A stretch of 15,377 bases of DNA, from positions 1 through 15,377 of the forward strand of contig DHIZ01000401.1 of NCBI GenBank assembly GCA_002404055.1, read 5' to 3'. The position numbers were made by a program, and so were the translations under genes. Source of the DNA: Chloroflexi bacterium UBA4733 (GTDB lineage: Bacteria; Chloroflexota; UBA4733). Positions 6,696-13,647 of the stretch are shown here, piece after piece (positions within the stretch are counted from its first letter, which is position 1; every line of letters begins with the position of its first letter). The notes under the pieces were generated by a model. That model was not told where the DNA came from and did not search any database. It saw only the letters and a list, made by a program, of their open reading frames with translations.

Positions 6696-7646
6696 TCAGG
6701 AGATCAACGCTCGGCCCAGCGAGCGGCGGCTGAGGGCCAGGCAGAGCACGGTTAGCGCAATGTCGATGGCAAGGGTCAACGTCCAGAAGGGCAGCGGCAT
6801 CTGCCATTGCCCAATCAAGTGGACGGGGTGGTCGGGCGAAGCGTGCAGGAGGGCCGGCAAAAGCACAGTCTCGGCGCCTTGGAGCTGCGTCGTGGCGGAT
6901 GACAGGAGGGCGGCCAAGGGGCTGGGCAGGAGGAGCAGTTGAGCGACTAACGGCGGGTTGCCGCTCACCTGCAGAAGCAGCAGGTAGGCGGCGGCGCCAC
7001 CACCGAACAGCAACATGCTGACGGCCGCCGCACAGAGGAAGGCCGCCACGCTAGAGCGCAGGATCGCAGAGCACAGGATGCCGACAGCCGAGCCGCACAG
7101 CAGACTGCCGACCACAATCGCAGCAGCCACTGCCAGGTTCACTAAGGGCACGCTGCTGAAGACCAGCAGGAAGCCAAAGGCCGGCAGCAGCATCAGGGCC
7201 AGCAGGAGCGTATACAGGAATGTCGTCAGGAGCTTGGCAGTGGTCACGCCGCCGGCTCCCAACTGCGTCGTCAGGGCCAGGTCGAGTGTTTCCCGTTCGT
7301 ACTCGCCGACAATGCTTGACGCCCCGATGACAGCGCCAATGAGCCCCCCACCTACGGCAAGGACACCGGCAAGCACCACCAGCACCACCATGCCGCGGCT
7401 GGTGCTGGTGAGCGTACTCAGCGCCGGCCGGAGGTCGCTGGAGACGCCGGTCGCCGTCGGCGTACGACCGAAGCCGCTCAAGCCGTAGCCACCGTAGTTC
7501 ACCTCGGGCGCCGACTGCTGGCCAAGAGCACGGAAGCAGACAGCGATAGCGATGGCGAGAGTAAGGAGCATGATCAGGAAGGCGACGACGCCGGTCACAC
7601 TGCGGAAGCGCACGCGAAGGTCAACCAGCACAGCGGAGTGAATCAC
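6696..7646 (-). CDS. ABC-2 type transporter permease
   Basis: The membrane subunit of an ABC exporter, 316 residues with about six transmembrane helices: one near residues 18-41, a long extracytoplasmic loop to about 88, then a cluster from about 89 to 230 and a last helix near 289-309. After the second helix comes GASSIVGEYERETLDLALTT, the conserved IxxExExGTL-type coupling region of ABC-2 permeases. It starts with GTG at 7646, overlapping the ATPase stop by four bases (GTGA), so translation is coupled. It is the last gene of the three-gene operon and ends convergent to the TraR/DksA-like gene. The substrate is unknown. Confidence 0.87.
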   Translation of the reverse strand: MIHSAVLVDLRVRFRSVTGVVAFLIMLLTLAIAIAVCFRALGQQSAPEVNYGGYGLSGFGRTPTATGVSSDLRPALSTLTSTSRGMVVLVVLAGVLAVGGGLIGAVIGASSIVGEYERETLDLALTTQLGAGGVTTAKLLTTFLYTLLLALMLLPAFGFLLVFSSVPLVNLAVAAAIVVGSLLCGSAVGILCSAILRSSVAAFLCAAAVSMLLFGGGAAAYLLLLQVSGNPPLVAQLLLLPSPLAALLSSATTQLQGAETVLLPALLHASPDHPVHLIGQWQMPLPFWTLTLAIDIALTVLCLALSRRSLGRALIS

Positions 7647-8569
7647 GCCGGTACCGCCGTATGCAGGCTGGACATGAGCACTTCCAAATCGTTGCTTTCT
7701 TCAGTAAAGCGCACAACTTTCACGTCGTGCTGCACCAGGGTAGTGACCACATCCGGCAGGGCATAGCGACTGCCGGCGAACAGGAACGTGATATCCTGCC
7801 CCTGGACATCGGCGCCGTGTACGGCGCTCAGGCTGCTCAGCGCCGCCACGGCCAGGCGCGGATCGTTGGCCACTTCCAGCCGCATACGGCGCGGTCCTTC
7901 CACAATCTGTCGGAGTTCGTCGGCGGTCGCTTCAGCGACGACACTGCCGCCGGAGAGCGCGGCGATGTCGGTCACGAGGTGGGCAACGTCCTCCAGCAGG
8001 TGACTGCTGATAACGAGGGTCTTGCCAAGGCTGCGCAGTTCCTGCAGCACGGCCAGGATGTCGCGCCGCCCATGCATATCCAGGCCGAAGGTTGGCTCGT
8101 CCAGGAGCAAAAGGTGTGGATCGTGCAACAAGGCGCGCGCCATAGCAAGGCGTTGCTTCATGCCGCGGGAGAGCGTGGAGAGATACTGGCGCTCCAGGGC
8201 CTGTAACTCCATGAGGGCCAGCAGGTCGTCGATCGTGCCCCTGGCATTCCTTAGTTTGTGCGCGCCGGCAAAAAACTCCAGATATTCACGAACCTTGAGG
8301 CCGGGGTAGCTCCCGAAGGTATCCGGCACATAGCCGACCAATCGCCGCACGGCTGCCGGTTCGGCGGTAGGATCGTGCCCAAAAATGCGCACGGTTCCCG
8401 CCGATGGGCGGATCACCGTCGCCAGGATCTTCAGCAAGGTCGTCTTCCCGGAGCCGTTCGGTCCCACGATGCCATAGGCGCTCCCCTCCGGCACGGTGAG
8501 CGTGACATCCTGGAGGATGGCGGCGCCGTTGCCCGTACGGCTCACGGCTTGCAGCTCAACCGCCGTCAT
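7643..8569 (-). CDS. ABC transporter ATP-binding protein
   Basis: The cytoplasmic ATPase that drives the adjacent permease, 308 residues, of the ABC-2/DRA exporter type. Walker A is GPNGSGKT (36-43), the signature LSRGM (133-137) and Walker B LLLLDEPTFGLD (from 153), with His190 in ISSH as the switch histidine. The Q-loop position reads VGYVPDTFGSYP, with Asp83 where most ABC proteins carry Gln, a pattern known in one branch of these exporters. A C-terminal domain of about 100 residues follows, as is usual for this type. The ATG at 8569 overlaps the stop of the upstream surface-protein gene by four bases (ATGA), and its own stop overlaps the permease start in the same way. Confidence 0.93.
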   Translation of the reverse strand: MTAVELQAVSRTGNGAAILQDVTLTVPEGSAYGIVGPNGSGKTTLLKILATVIRPSAGTVRIFGHDPTAEPAAVRRLVGYVPDTFGSYPGLKVREYLEFFAGAHKLRNARGTIDDLLALMELQALERQYLSTLSRGMKQRLAMARALLHDPHLLLLDEPTFGLDMHGRRDILAVLQELRSLGKTLVISSHLLEDVAHLVTDIAALSGGSVVAEATADELRQIVEGPRRMRLEVANDPRLAVAALSSLSAVHGADVQGQDITFLFAGSRYALPDVVTTLVQHDVKVVRFTEESNDLEVLMSSLHTAVPA

Positions 8570-11028
8570 GACGCCTGGCCGGCGGCGGTGAGGGCGAATT
8601 GCGTGAAGTCGACACCACTGGCGGATGATCCGGCCGTCGCCTTGAAGCTGTAGCGAAGGCGCACTTGACCGGTAGGAGAGACATACTGGCCAGCCGCCTG
8701 GTAGACGTTGTCGCCGGCCGCCAGTGGCAGAGGCTGCCAGGCATCGACCGACCAGTTGAAGGCCGAAATTGTGCCAAGGTTGTCGCCCGGAAGCAGGGGG
8801 GCGCCGCCACTGAAGCCGCCATCGACGAGGAGGTGAAGGGTCTGTATCGTGAAATGAGGCGCCGAGGGAAGGTCGTATTCGACGCCCAGCGAGCCGCCAG
8901 TGGCGACGGAGTAATGCCCAGCCTGCGTCTGGGTCACACCCAGGCTCTGCAACGAGCGCTCGGATATCAGCGCACTGCTGATCGTGTCGAGCGTTGCCGT
9001 GTCGATAGTGAGGGTGAGTTGCGCCTCCAGCAGCGTGAGTTGGCGCATGGCGGCCCGAGCCTGGCGCACCTCAATGTGCAGCGGGGTGTAATCCAGCCAG
9101 CCGACGAACAGGACGCCGCCTTGGACGTTGCCGTCCGTGAAGCTGGTGGACGAGAAGACGCGGTCCAACACATCGCGCCGGGGATCCTCAATGTTCCCAT
9201 TCCCACTTGTTGCCGGTGGATAGAGGCGCGCCGCGACACTATTGTCTACGCCGCCAGTTGTTGAGGATGAGGACGCCGGCAGGGCCATCGACACTGACCG
9301 CGTCTCATTCGGGTTGAGCGTACCGAGTGGGTGGACGGTGTTGCCCAGAACCAGCGCCGCATTGGTGATGCGCTGCCCCGTCTTATTCTGAATCTGCCCG
9401 CGCACCACCTGATTGTCTGCCGTTAGCGTCGCAATGATCCCACCGCCCAGCGTCGCCTGGCTATCGACGGTAAATGTCGAGAGCGTACCGGTATCCAATT
9501 GCAACGCCGGCACGAACACGTCCATGCCTTCCGAGATCTGTAAGGGAGTCGGCGTGGTCCTGGTCCCGGTAGCGCCGGCGCCGCCGAACTGGCCGAATGC
9601 ACGCCGTACCGAGGCAAAGAGCGCGCCGGCCGGCACGTGCAGGTCGATCGTCTGGGGGCGAGGGGAGTAGAGACCGACGTAGGTGTGAGCCTGGGCCACG
9701 GGCGATTGCGCGTTGGTCCGCAAGAGCGTCACCTCAGTGGCGGCGATATCGCTGCCTTGATGCTGGGTGGCCAGCCGCACCGTCGTCATGGTGCCGATCA
9801 GCGCCGCCAGGGGCAGGAGCACCAGCAACCATTCTTGACGATCCAGGCGACGGAGCAGGAGAAAGGCCAGCGGCCCAACGAGCAGGCCATAGCCGAGTAA
9901 GTAGAGGAGAAGCCAGGTTGGCTGCGGCGGGTTCAGGTTTGGCAATGCCCCCAGGGCGGTGATGGGTGTTGGTCCCCAGGAGGATAGCGCTTGGCGGTAG
10001 CCGGTGGCAGAGGAAGACGTGTTGCTAAAACCCAGCATGTAGGGCCAGAGGAATCTATTGCCGGCCCAACTGCGGGCAGGCTCCTGCGTCGGATCGAGCG
10101 CGTAAAAGAACACAGTGCCGGAGCCGAAGCGGCGTACTGCCAGCAAGGGCGTGCTGCTGCTGCCGGCCACCAGGGCGCTGTTCTGCAGGCTGCCCAGAGC
10201 AACCGGCCAGGGGCCGGGACCCGCATCGCCCACGTGGGCAAACTGATCAAGAGGAGCGATGGATGTGACAGTGGCAATGCCCGTGACCTGTACGGGCAGC
10301 AGTTCCGGTGGTAGGGCGGAGACGCTTTGTTGCCAGTTCACGCCGCCCGTCACGATCAGCAAGCCGCCGTTACCGACCCAGGATGTCAACGCCAGCTTCT
10401 GGGAGGCCGTCATTGAGGTCAGATTGACGTCACCGATGACCAGGCAGTCTAAACTGGCCAGGAGCGCACCCTGACCCGGCAAGTCGGTCAGGGTGAGGTC
10501 GGCGACCCTGGTGCGTTGTTGCCGGCCGGGTAAGGTGAGGCTGCTCAGGAAGTCGTAAGAGCCGAGCGTCTGGTCGAGCACACCACAGGCGAGATCGCCG
10601 CTGCTGATCGGGGTGAACGGCTGCGCCTGTTGCAGCACCGTCTGGTTGCCGGAAACGAGGCGCACCTGAACGCTGCTGGTGCGCAGTGCCGGCGGCATCG
10701 GCACGTCAACGACCAGGCGCTTGTGGGAGTGCTGGGGAAAGGTGGCAGGTATGGAGTACACGGTGGGCGGTGGCCCATAAAACACCGGCGTCGAACCGGT
10801 CTCGAATTGTACTTCCACTCGCCCGGCCAGGTCGGGCCCGTCGTTGGCCACATTCACCTGCACCGGCACCCAGGCGCCCAGGCGGACCGCGCCGCTGTAG
10901 CCAACCTGCACATCCATGCTCATGCCGGCGGCGGCATTCACTGCCGAGTCAGCGCGGGCGGTTGCCGGTAGTGCCAGGGCAAAAAGGCCCAGCAGTAGTA
11001 CAAGGAGTTGATGTACCCGCGCTCGCAT
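8566..11028 (-). CDS. Large exported membrane protein, partner of the ABC-2 exporter
   Basis: An uncharacterised 820-residue envelope protein. Residues 1-26 form a signal peptide with an ATARA cleavage site. Residues 35-140 look like a beta-sandwich (GAWVPVQVNVANDGPDLAG). About 145-330 has a glutamine-amidotransferase-like, flavodoxin-type pattern (LDCLVIGDVNL, then WVGNGGLLIVTGG), with no obvious catalytic Cys. Two helices at 371-392 and 400-418, joined by LRRLDRQE, form a hairpin that puts both large domains outside the cytoplasm. Residues 420-820 are rich in beta strand, Thr and Ser. ATG 11028 is chosen over GTG 11064 because AGAAGG lies eight bases before it and the signal peptide starts there. 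ATGA overlap ties it to the ATPase. GldG-like auxiliary ABC subunits are an analogy only. Confidence 0.75.
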   Translation of the reverse strand: MRARVHQLLVLLLGLFALALPATARADSAVNAAAGMSMDVQVGYSGAVRLGAWVPVQVNVANDGPDLAGRVEVQFETGSTPVFYGPPPTVYSIPATFPQHSHKRLVVDVPMPPALRTSSVQVRLVSGNQTVLQQAQPFTPISSGDLACGVLDQTLGSYDFLSSLTLPGRQQRTRVADLTLTDLPGQGALLASLDCLVIGDVNLTSMTASQKLALTSWVGNGGLLIVTGGVNWQQSVSALPPELLPVQVTGIATVTSIAPLDQFAHVGDAGPGPWPVALGSLQNSALVAGSSSTPLLAVRRFGSGTVFFYALDPTQEPARSWAGNRFLWPYMLGFSNTSSSATGYRQALSSWGPTPITALGALPNLNPPQPTWLLLYLLGYGLLVGPLAFLLLRRLDRQEWLLVLLPLAALIGTMTTVRLATQHQGSDIAATEVTLLRTNAQSPVAQAHTYVGLYSPRPQTIDLHVPAGALFASVRRAFGQFGGAGATGTRTTPTPLQISEGMDVFVPALQLDTGTLSTFTVDSQATLGGGIIATLTADNQVVRGQIQNKTGQRITNAALVLGNTVHPLGTLNPNETRSVSMALPASSSSTTGGVDNSVAARLYPPATSGNGNIEDPRRDVLDRVFSSTSFTDGNVQGGVLFVGWLDYTPLHIEVRQARAAMRQLTLLEAQLTLTIDTATLDTISSALISERSLQSLGVTQTQAGHYSVATGGSLGVEYDLPSAPHFTIQTLHLLVDGGFSGGAPLLPGDNLGTISAFNWSVDAWQPLPLAAGDNVYQAAGQYVSPTGQVRLRYSFKATAGSSASGVDFTQFALTAAGQAS

Positions 11029-11109
11029 GGCCCCGCCTTCTGCAAGCCCCGCCTGAGCAATCACGGTGCCAGCGATCCAAACTAGAGATAAGCTGCTCTC
11101 CGGCTCCTG

Positions 11110-11117
11110 CTAGTGTA
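11110..11117 (-). promoter_or_regulatory. TACACTAG -10-like element before the ABC exporter operon
   Basis: Minus-strand TACACT is a plausible -10 about 80 bases before the ATG at 11028, inside the 151-base gap after tatC, and just after the tatC hairpin. AG follows as in the other copies. There is no recognisable -35 at 17-18 bases. Confidence 0.4.
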
Positions 11118-11128
11118 GCGCATAGAAA

Positions 11129-11166
11129 CCCTTCCGGCTTGCCTGCGCGGGCGGGCGGCCGAAGGG
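11129..11166 (-). terminator. Candidate terminator of tatC
   Basis: On the minus strand CCCTTC (11166-11161) pairs with GAAGGG (11134-11129), and the stem extends by GGC/GCC past a one-base bulge. TTTC follows directly. It lies 13 bases after the tatC stop and before the next promoter-like element. The U-tract is short and the loop long, so efficiency is uncertain. Confidence 0.45.
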
Positions 11167-11179
11167 CTGGCGGACGTAT

Positions 11180-12844
11180 CTACCGGCCGATTACCCTGAT
11201 CAAGAGCACACCCAGCCAGTAGAGCACGAGGAGGAAGGTGCCGAGGACGAGCGGGGAGATGAGGTCTGCTCCGGGGGTGATCACCATGGAGACGCCGTAA
11301 ATGACAAATATGGCGATACGGAACTTCTGGATGAAGAAGCGTGAGTTGACGACACCGAGCAAGGAAAACCCAACCATAAAGATGGGGAGCTCGAAGGTGA
11401 TGCCAAAGATGACGGCGATCAGGGCGATGAACATGATGTACTTATCGATGTCCAGCAACTTTTCAAGATCGAGTACGGAGAAGAATTGAATAAGAAAGCG
11501 AATCGCCAACGGTACGATTAACACGCCGGTGACGGCGCCGCCGGCGAACAGCGCGCCGCCGACCAAGGAAAATGGTAAGGCATAGCGGCGTTCCTTGCGG
11601 GTGAGGCCCGGCGCGATGAAGCCCCAGATCTGATACAGCACCATTGGCGAAGCGATGATCATGCCGATCAGGAAGGAGAGTTTCAGTTCCAGCCCAAAGG
11701 GACCGAGAATGGTCGGGCTGTAGAACTTGCTACTGAGATTGCGGGCGCCTTCCTCCAGGTATTGGACGAGATGCGGCACGATGAACCAACCGATGACGGC
11801 GCCCACGACGATACTGATGGCGCAGATGGTGACGCGGTGACGCAACTCTTCCAGGTGCTCAATGATCGTCATCGTGGCTCCCTCTTCCTCCTCGTCGTCA
11901 GGAGGTGGAGCGGCGGGGGGCGGCGGCGGTGTGGCGGCCAGAGGCGGCGCGGGCGGCTCCGTCGGCGGCAGTGCCGGGATGTCGGGGTCGGTCGCTACGA
12001 TTGGGTCGACATCCCATTGCGAAACCGGTAGGTCGATCGTCTCCCCAGCGGGCGCCGCTATGTGGTCGGGCATGGTGGCCGCGTCCGGTTCATCCAGCGG
12101 TGGCGCGTAGGCGGCAGTGGTGGTCGCTAAATCAGCGACTGGTACGGGGATCTCGATGTCGTTCGTTGCCTGGAGGGGAAGGTCGCTAGCGTCTGATGCC
12201 GGCACGAACTCGTCCGGTTGCCCGGCCAGGGGAGGTTGCTCCACGACAGGGTACTCTGCCGTCCCTGCGGTGTGCCACGCGGCGCCCTCGTCCGACACAG
12301 CGGGTTCCGACGCCGTTATCACCAGGGGGGCGTCCGCCACCGTCGAGCCGGCATGGCTGCGCGACTCGTCGTGTTCCGGCTCATGCTGGGCCTGGAAAGC
12401 GTCGATACCTTGCGTCGCTTCCTGGTCGACTATGAGGGTTGGCCCGGCTGGTGAGTCGTCGGTTCCGGCTGCATCGAGTGGCGGCAGTGGAATAACGGGC
12501 TCCTGTACCAGCTCGGCTACCGTCGGCGTGGCAGCAGTCGGTTCAGACACCGCTTCCTCAACCGGCGGTGGCGGGCCGGCAAGCGCAGCGTCATGCACCA
12601 GGGTGGCGTCGTCTGCGGACGCGATGGTGTGGGGCAGTGGCTGCTCAAGAGGCACAAAGGCAGCAGTCACACTATCCACCGTGGCCACATGTCCGTTGCC
12701 GAGCCGCGACCGCAACGGCGCCACGCCGCCGCGGCGGGTCGTGAGGAGATCATCGCTGTCGTAGCACAACTGGGCAGCGGACGCGGCGGGAACGTCGGCC
12801 CTGGTGTCGGCCGATGCCGGGCGTTCGCCGTCTCCACTCGTCAT
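11180..12844 (-). CDS. tatC: Sec-independent protein translocase TatC with long N-terminal extension
   Basis: TatC is the signal-peptide-binding core of the twin-arginine translocase in the cytoplasmic membrane. The C-terminal 230 residues (325-554) are a normal TatC: MTIIEHLEELRHR at the cytoplasmic start, IIASPMVLYQIWGFIAPGLTRKERR in the middle, FGITFELPIF, and a final helical hairpin after VITPGADLISP, six helices in all. Before it lie 324 residues with no membrane segment, rich in Ala, Pro, Asp, Glu and Val, ending in a proline tract and DDEEEEG. ATG 12844 follows GAGGGG with a seven-base spacer, so the long form is likely made; a GTG at 12901 is less likely. An internal ATG at 11872 could give a standard-size TatC. 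No tatA or tatB is in the window. Confidence 0.9.
   Translation of the reverse strand: MTSGDGERPASADTRADVPAASAAQLCYDSDDLLTTRRGGVAPLRSRLGNGHVATVDSVTAAFVPLEQPLPHTIASADDATLVHDAALAGPPPPVEEAVSEPTAATPTVAELVQEPVIPLPPLDAAGTDDSPAGPTLIVDQEATQGIDAFQAQHEPEHDESRSHAGSTVADAPLVITASEPAVSDEGAAWHTAGTAEYPVVEQPPLAGQPDEFVPASDASDLPLQATNDIEIPVPVADLATTTAAYAPPLDEPDAATMPDHIAAPAGETIDLPVSQWDVDPIVATDPDIPALPPTEPPAPPLAATPPPPPAAPPPDDEEEEGATMTIIEHLEELRHRVTICAISIVVGAVIGWFIVPHLVQYLEEGARNLSSKFYSPTILGPFGLELKLSFLIGMIIASPMVLYQIWGFIAPGLTRKERRYALPFSLVGGALFAGGAVTGVLIVPLAIRFLIQFFSVLDLEKLLDIDKYIMFIALIAVIFGITFELPIFMVGFSLLGVVNSRFFIQKFRIAIFVIYGVSMVITPGADLISPLVLGTFLLVLYWLGVLLIRVIGR
11872..11890 (-). promoter_or_regulatory. Possible internal ribosome binding site for short TatC
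   Basis: On the minus strand GAGGAAGAGGGAG is followed after five bases by the ATG at 11872, which begins MTIIEHLEELRHR, the usual TatC N-terminus. The purine run also simply encodes the Glu-rich stretch, so its strength as a start signal may be incidental. Confidence 0.35.
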
Positions 12845-12918
12845 CGTTCGACCCCTCACAGCGCTCGCGGCACGGCAACCTGTTGGTGACACCGGCGACA
12901 CACGGCCTGCTGCCCGAG

Positions 12919-12944
12919 CGCCGCCCCTGGGACTGCCGGCGGCG
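12919..12944 (-). terminator. GC-rich hairpin after acpP
   Basis: CGCCGCC and GGCGGCG form a perfect 7-base stem with a 12-base loop, three bases after the acpP stop. No U-tract follows on the minus strand, so it may be a pause, a processing site or a leaky terminator before tatC, whose start is 74 bases further on. Confidence 0.35.
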
Positions 12945-12947
12945 AAC

Positions 12948-13187
12948 TCAGGCCCCGTGTTCCTCTACGAAGTCTACCGCCTCCTGGACGGTGCGGATGC
13001 GTTCGGCATCCTCATCCGGTATCTCCATGCCGAACTCCTCCTCTAGCGACATGATCAACTCGACAAGGTCGAGTGAATCGGCGTTGAGGTCGTCGACGAA
13101 GGACGCCTGCGGTGTCACTTCGCTCTCATCGACACCGAGTTGCTCTGCGACGATCTGCTTCAGGCGATCATAGGTCGATACGGCCAT
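12948..13187 (-). CDS. acpP: Acyl carrier protein
   Basis: A small acidic protein of 79 residues that carries the growing acyl chain in type II fatty acid synthesis. Ser38 in [12 protein letters not shown] is the 4'-phosphopantetheine attachment site, and the four-helix pattern ending in [12 protein letters not shown] is typical. ATG 13187 has AGGAG 11 bases before it; a GTG at 13199 would add four residues, but the AGGAG would then sit almost on the start. The start lies inside the end of nusB, a 20-base overlap in another frame, so the two are co-translated from one message. The link to accC upstream fits a fatty acid role. Confidence 0.93.
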   Translation of the reverse strand: MAVSTYDRLKQIVAEQLGVDESEVTPQASFVDDLNADSLDLVELIMSLEEEFGMEIPDEDAERIRTVQEAVDFVEEHGA

Positions 13188-13647
13188 GAACTTCGCCACT
13201 CCTATCCACTTGCGAGGCTATCGTTCCCAATACGCCATTGACAAAACGGCCAGAGCTTTCCCCACCGTACACCTTCGCGAGATCGACAGCCTCATTAATC
13301 GCGGCTCGCGGCGGCGTTTCATTATCAAAGCACAACTCGAAGATTGCAAGCCGGAGGATGGCTTTTTCCACCGCCGGTAACTGGGGCAGCGGCCATTGCG
13401 GCGCTGCTGCGGCGATGCGGGCATCCAGTTCATCGCGATGGTGCCAGGCGCCGCCGACGAGGCGACGGGCAAAACGCTCGTAGGGAGGCGGCAACGGCTC
13501 CGCCAACCCCGCATCCTGCAAGCGATCGGCAAGCACCACCTCCAGCGGGTGATCCGTTTGATCTAACTCAAAGAGCGCCTGCATCGCTGCCTCCCGCCCC
13601 CGGTGGCGATCGACGGCAAAGTTGGGGTCTCGTACGGGGGCTGCCAT
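13168..13647 (-). CDS. nusB: Transcription antitermination factor NusB
   Basis: An all-helical RNA-binding protein that, with NusE (ribosomal protein S10), binds boxA of rRNA leaders to prevent early termination. It has 159 residues, near the usual 130-160. Family segments are visible: [17 protein letters not shown] at the start, [15 protein letters not shown] in the middle, and [20 protein letters not shown] followed by [12 protein letters not shown] at the end. The ATG at 13647 shares its first base with the last base of the accC stop (TGATG), which is the reason for choosing it over the in-frame GTG one codon upstream. It lies within the rpmF-accC-nusB-acpP unit. Confidence 0.93.
   Translation of the reverse strand: MAAPVRDPNFAVDRHRGREAAMQALFELDQTDHPLEVVLADRLQDAGLAEPLPPPYERFARRLVGGAWHHRDELDARIAAAAPQWPLPQLPAVEKAILRLAIFELCFDNETPPRAAINEAVDLAKVYGGESSGRFVNGVLGTIASQVDRSGEVHGRIDL

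Noticed and set aside
7370..7394. Tandem AGCACCACC units
   Set aside because: They encode Val/Leu-rich membrane helix in the permease and have only two copies.
12117..12764. Ser/Gly/Ala-rich plus-strand frame opposite the TatC extension
   Set aside because: Low complexity complement of the TatC extension. The extension has a good ribosome binding site and runs in frame into the TatC core, so the minus strand is preferred.
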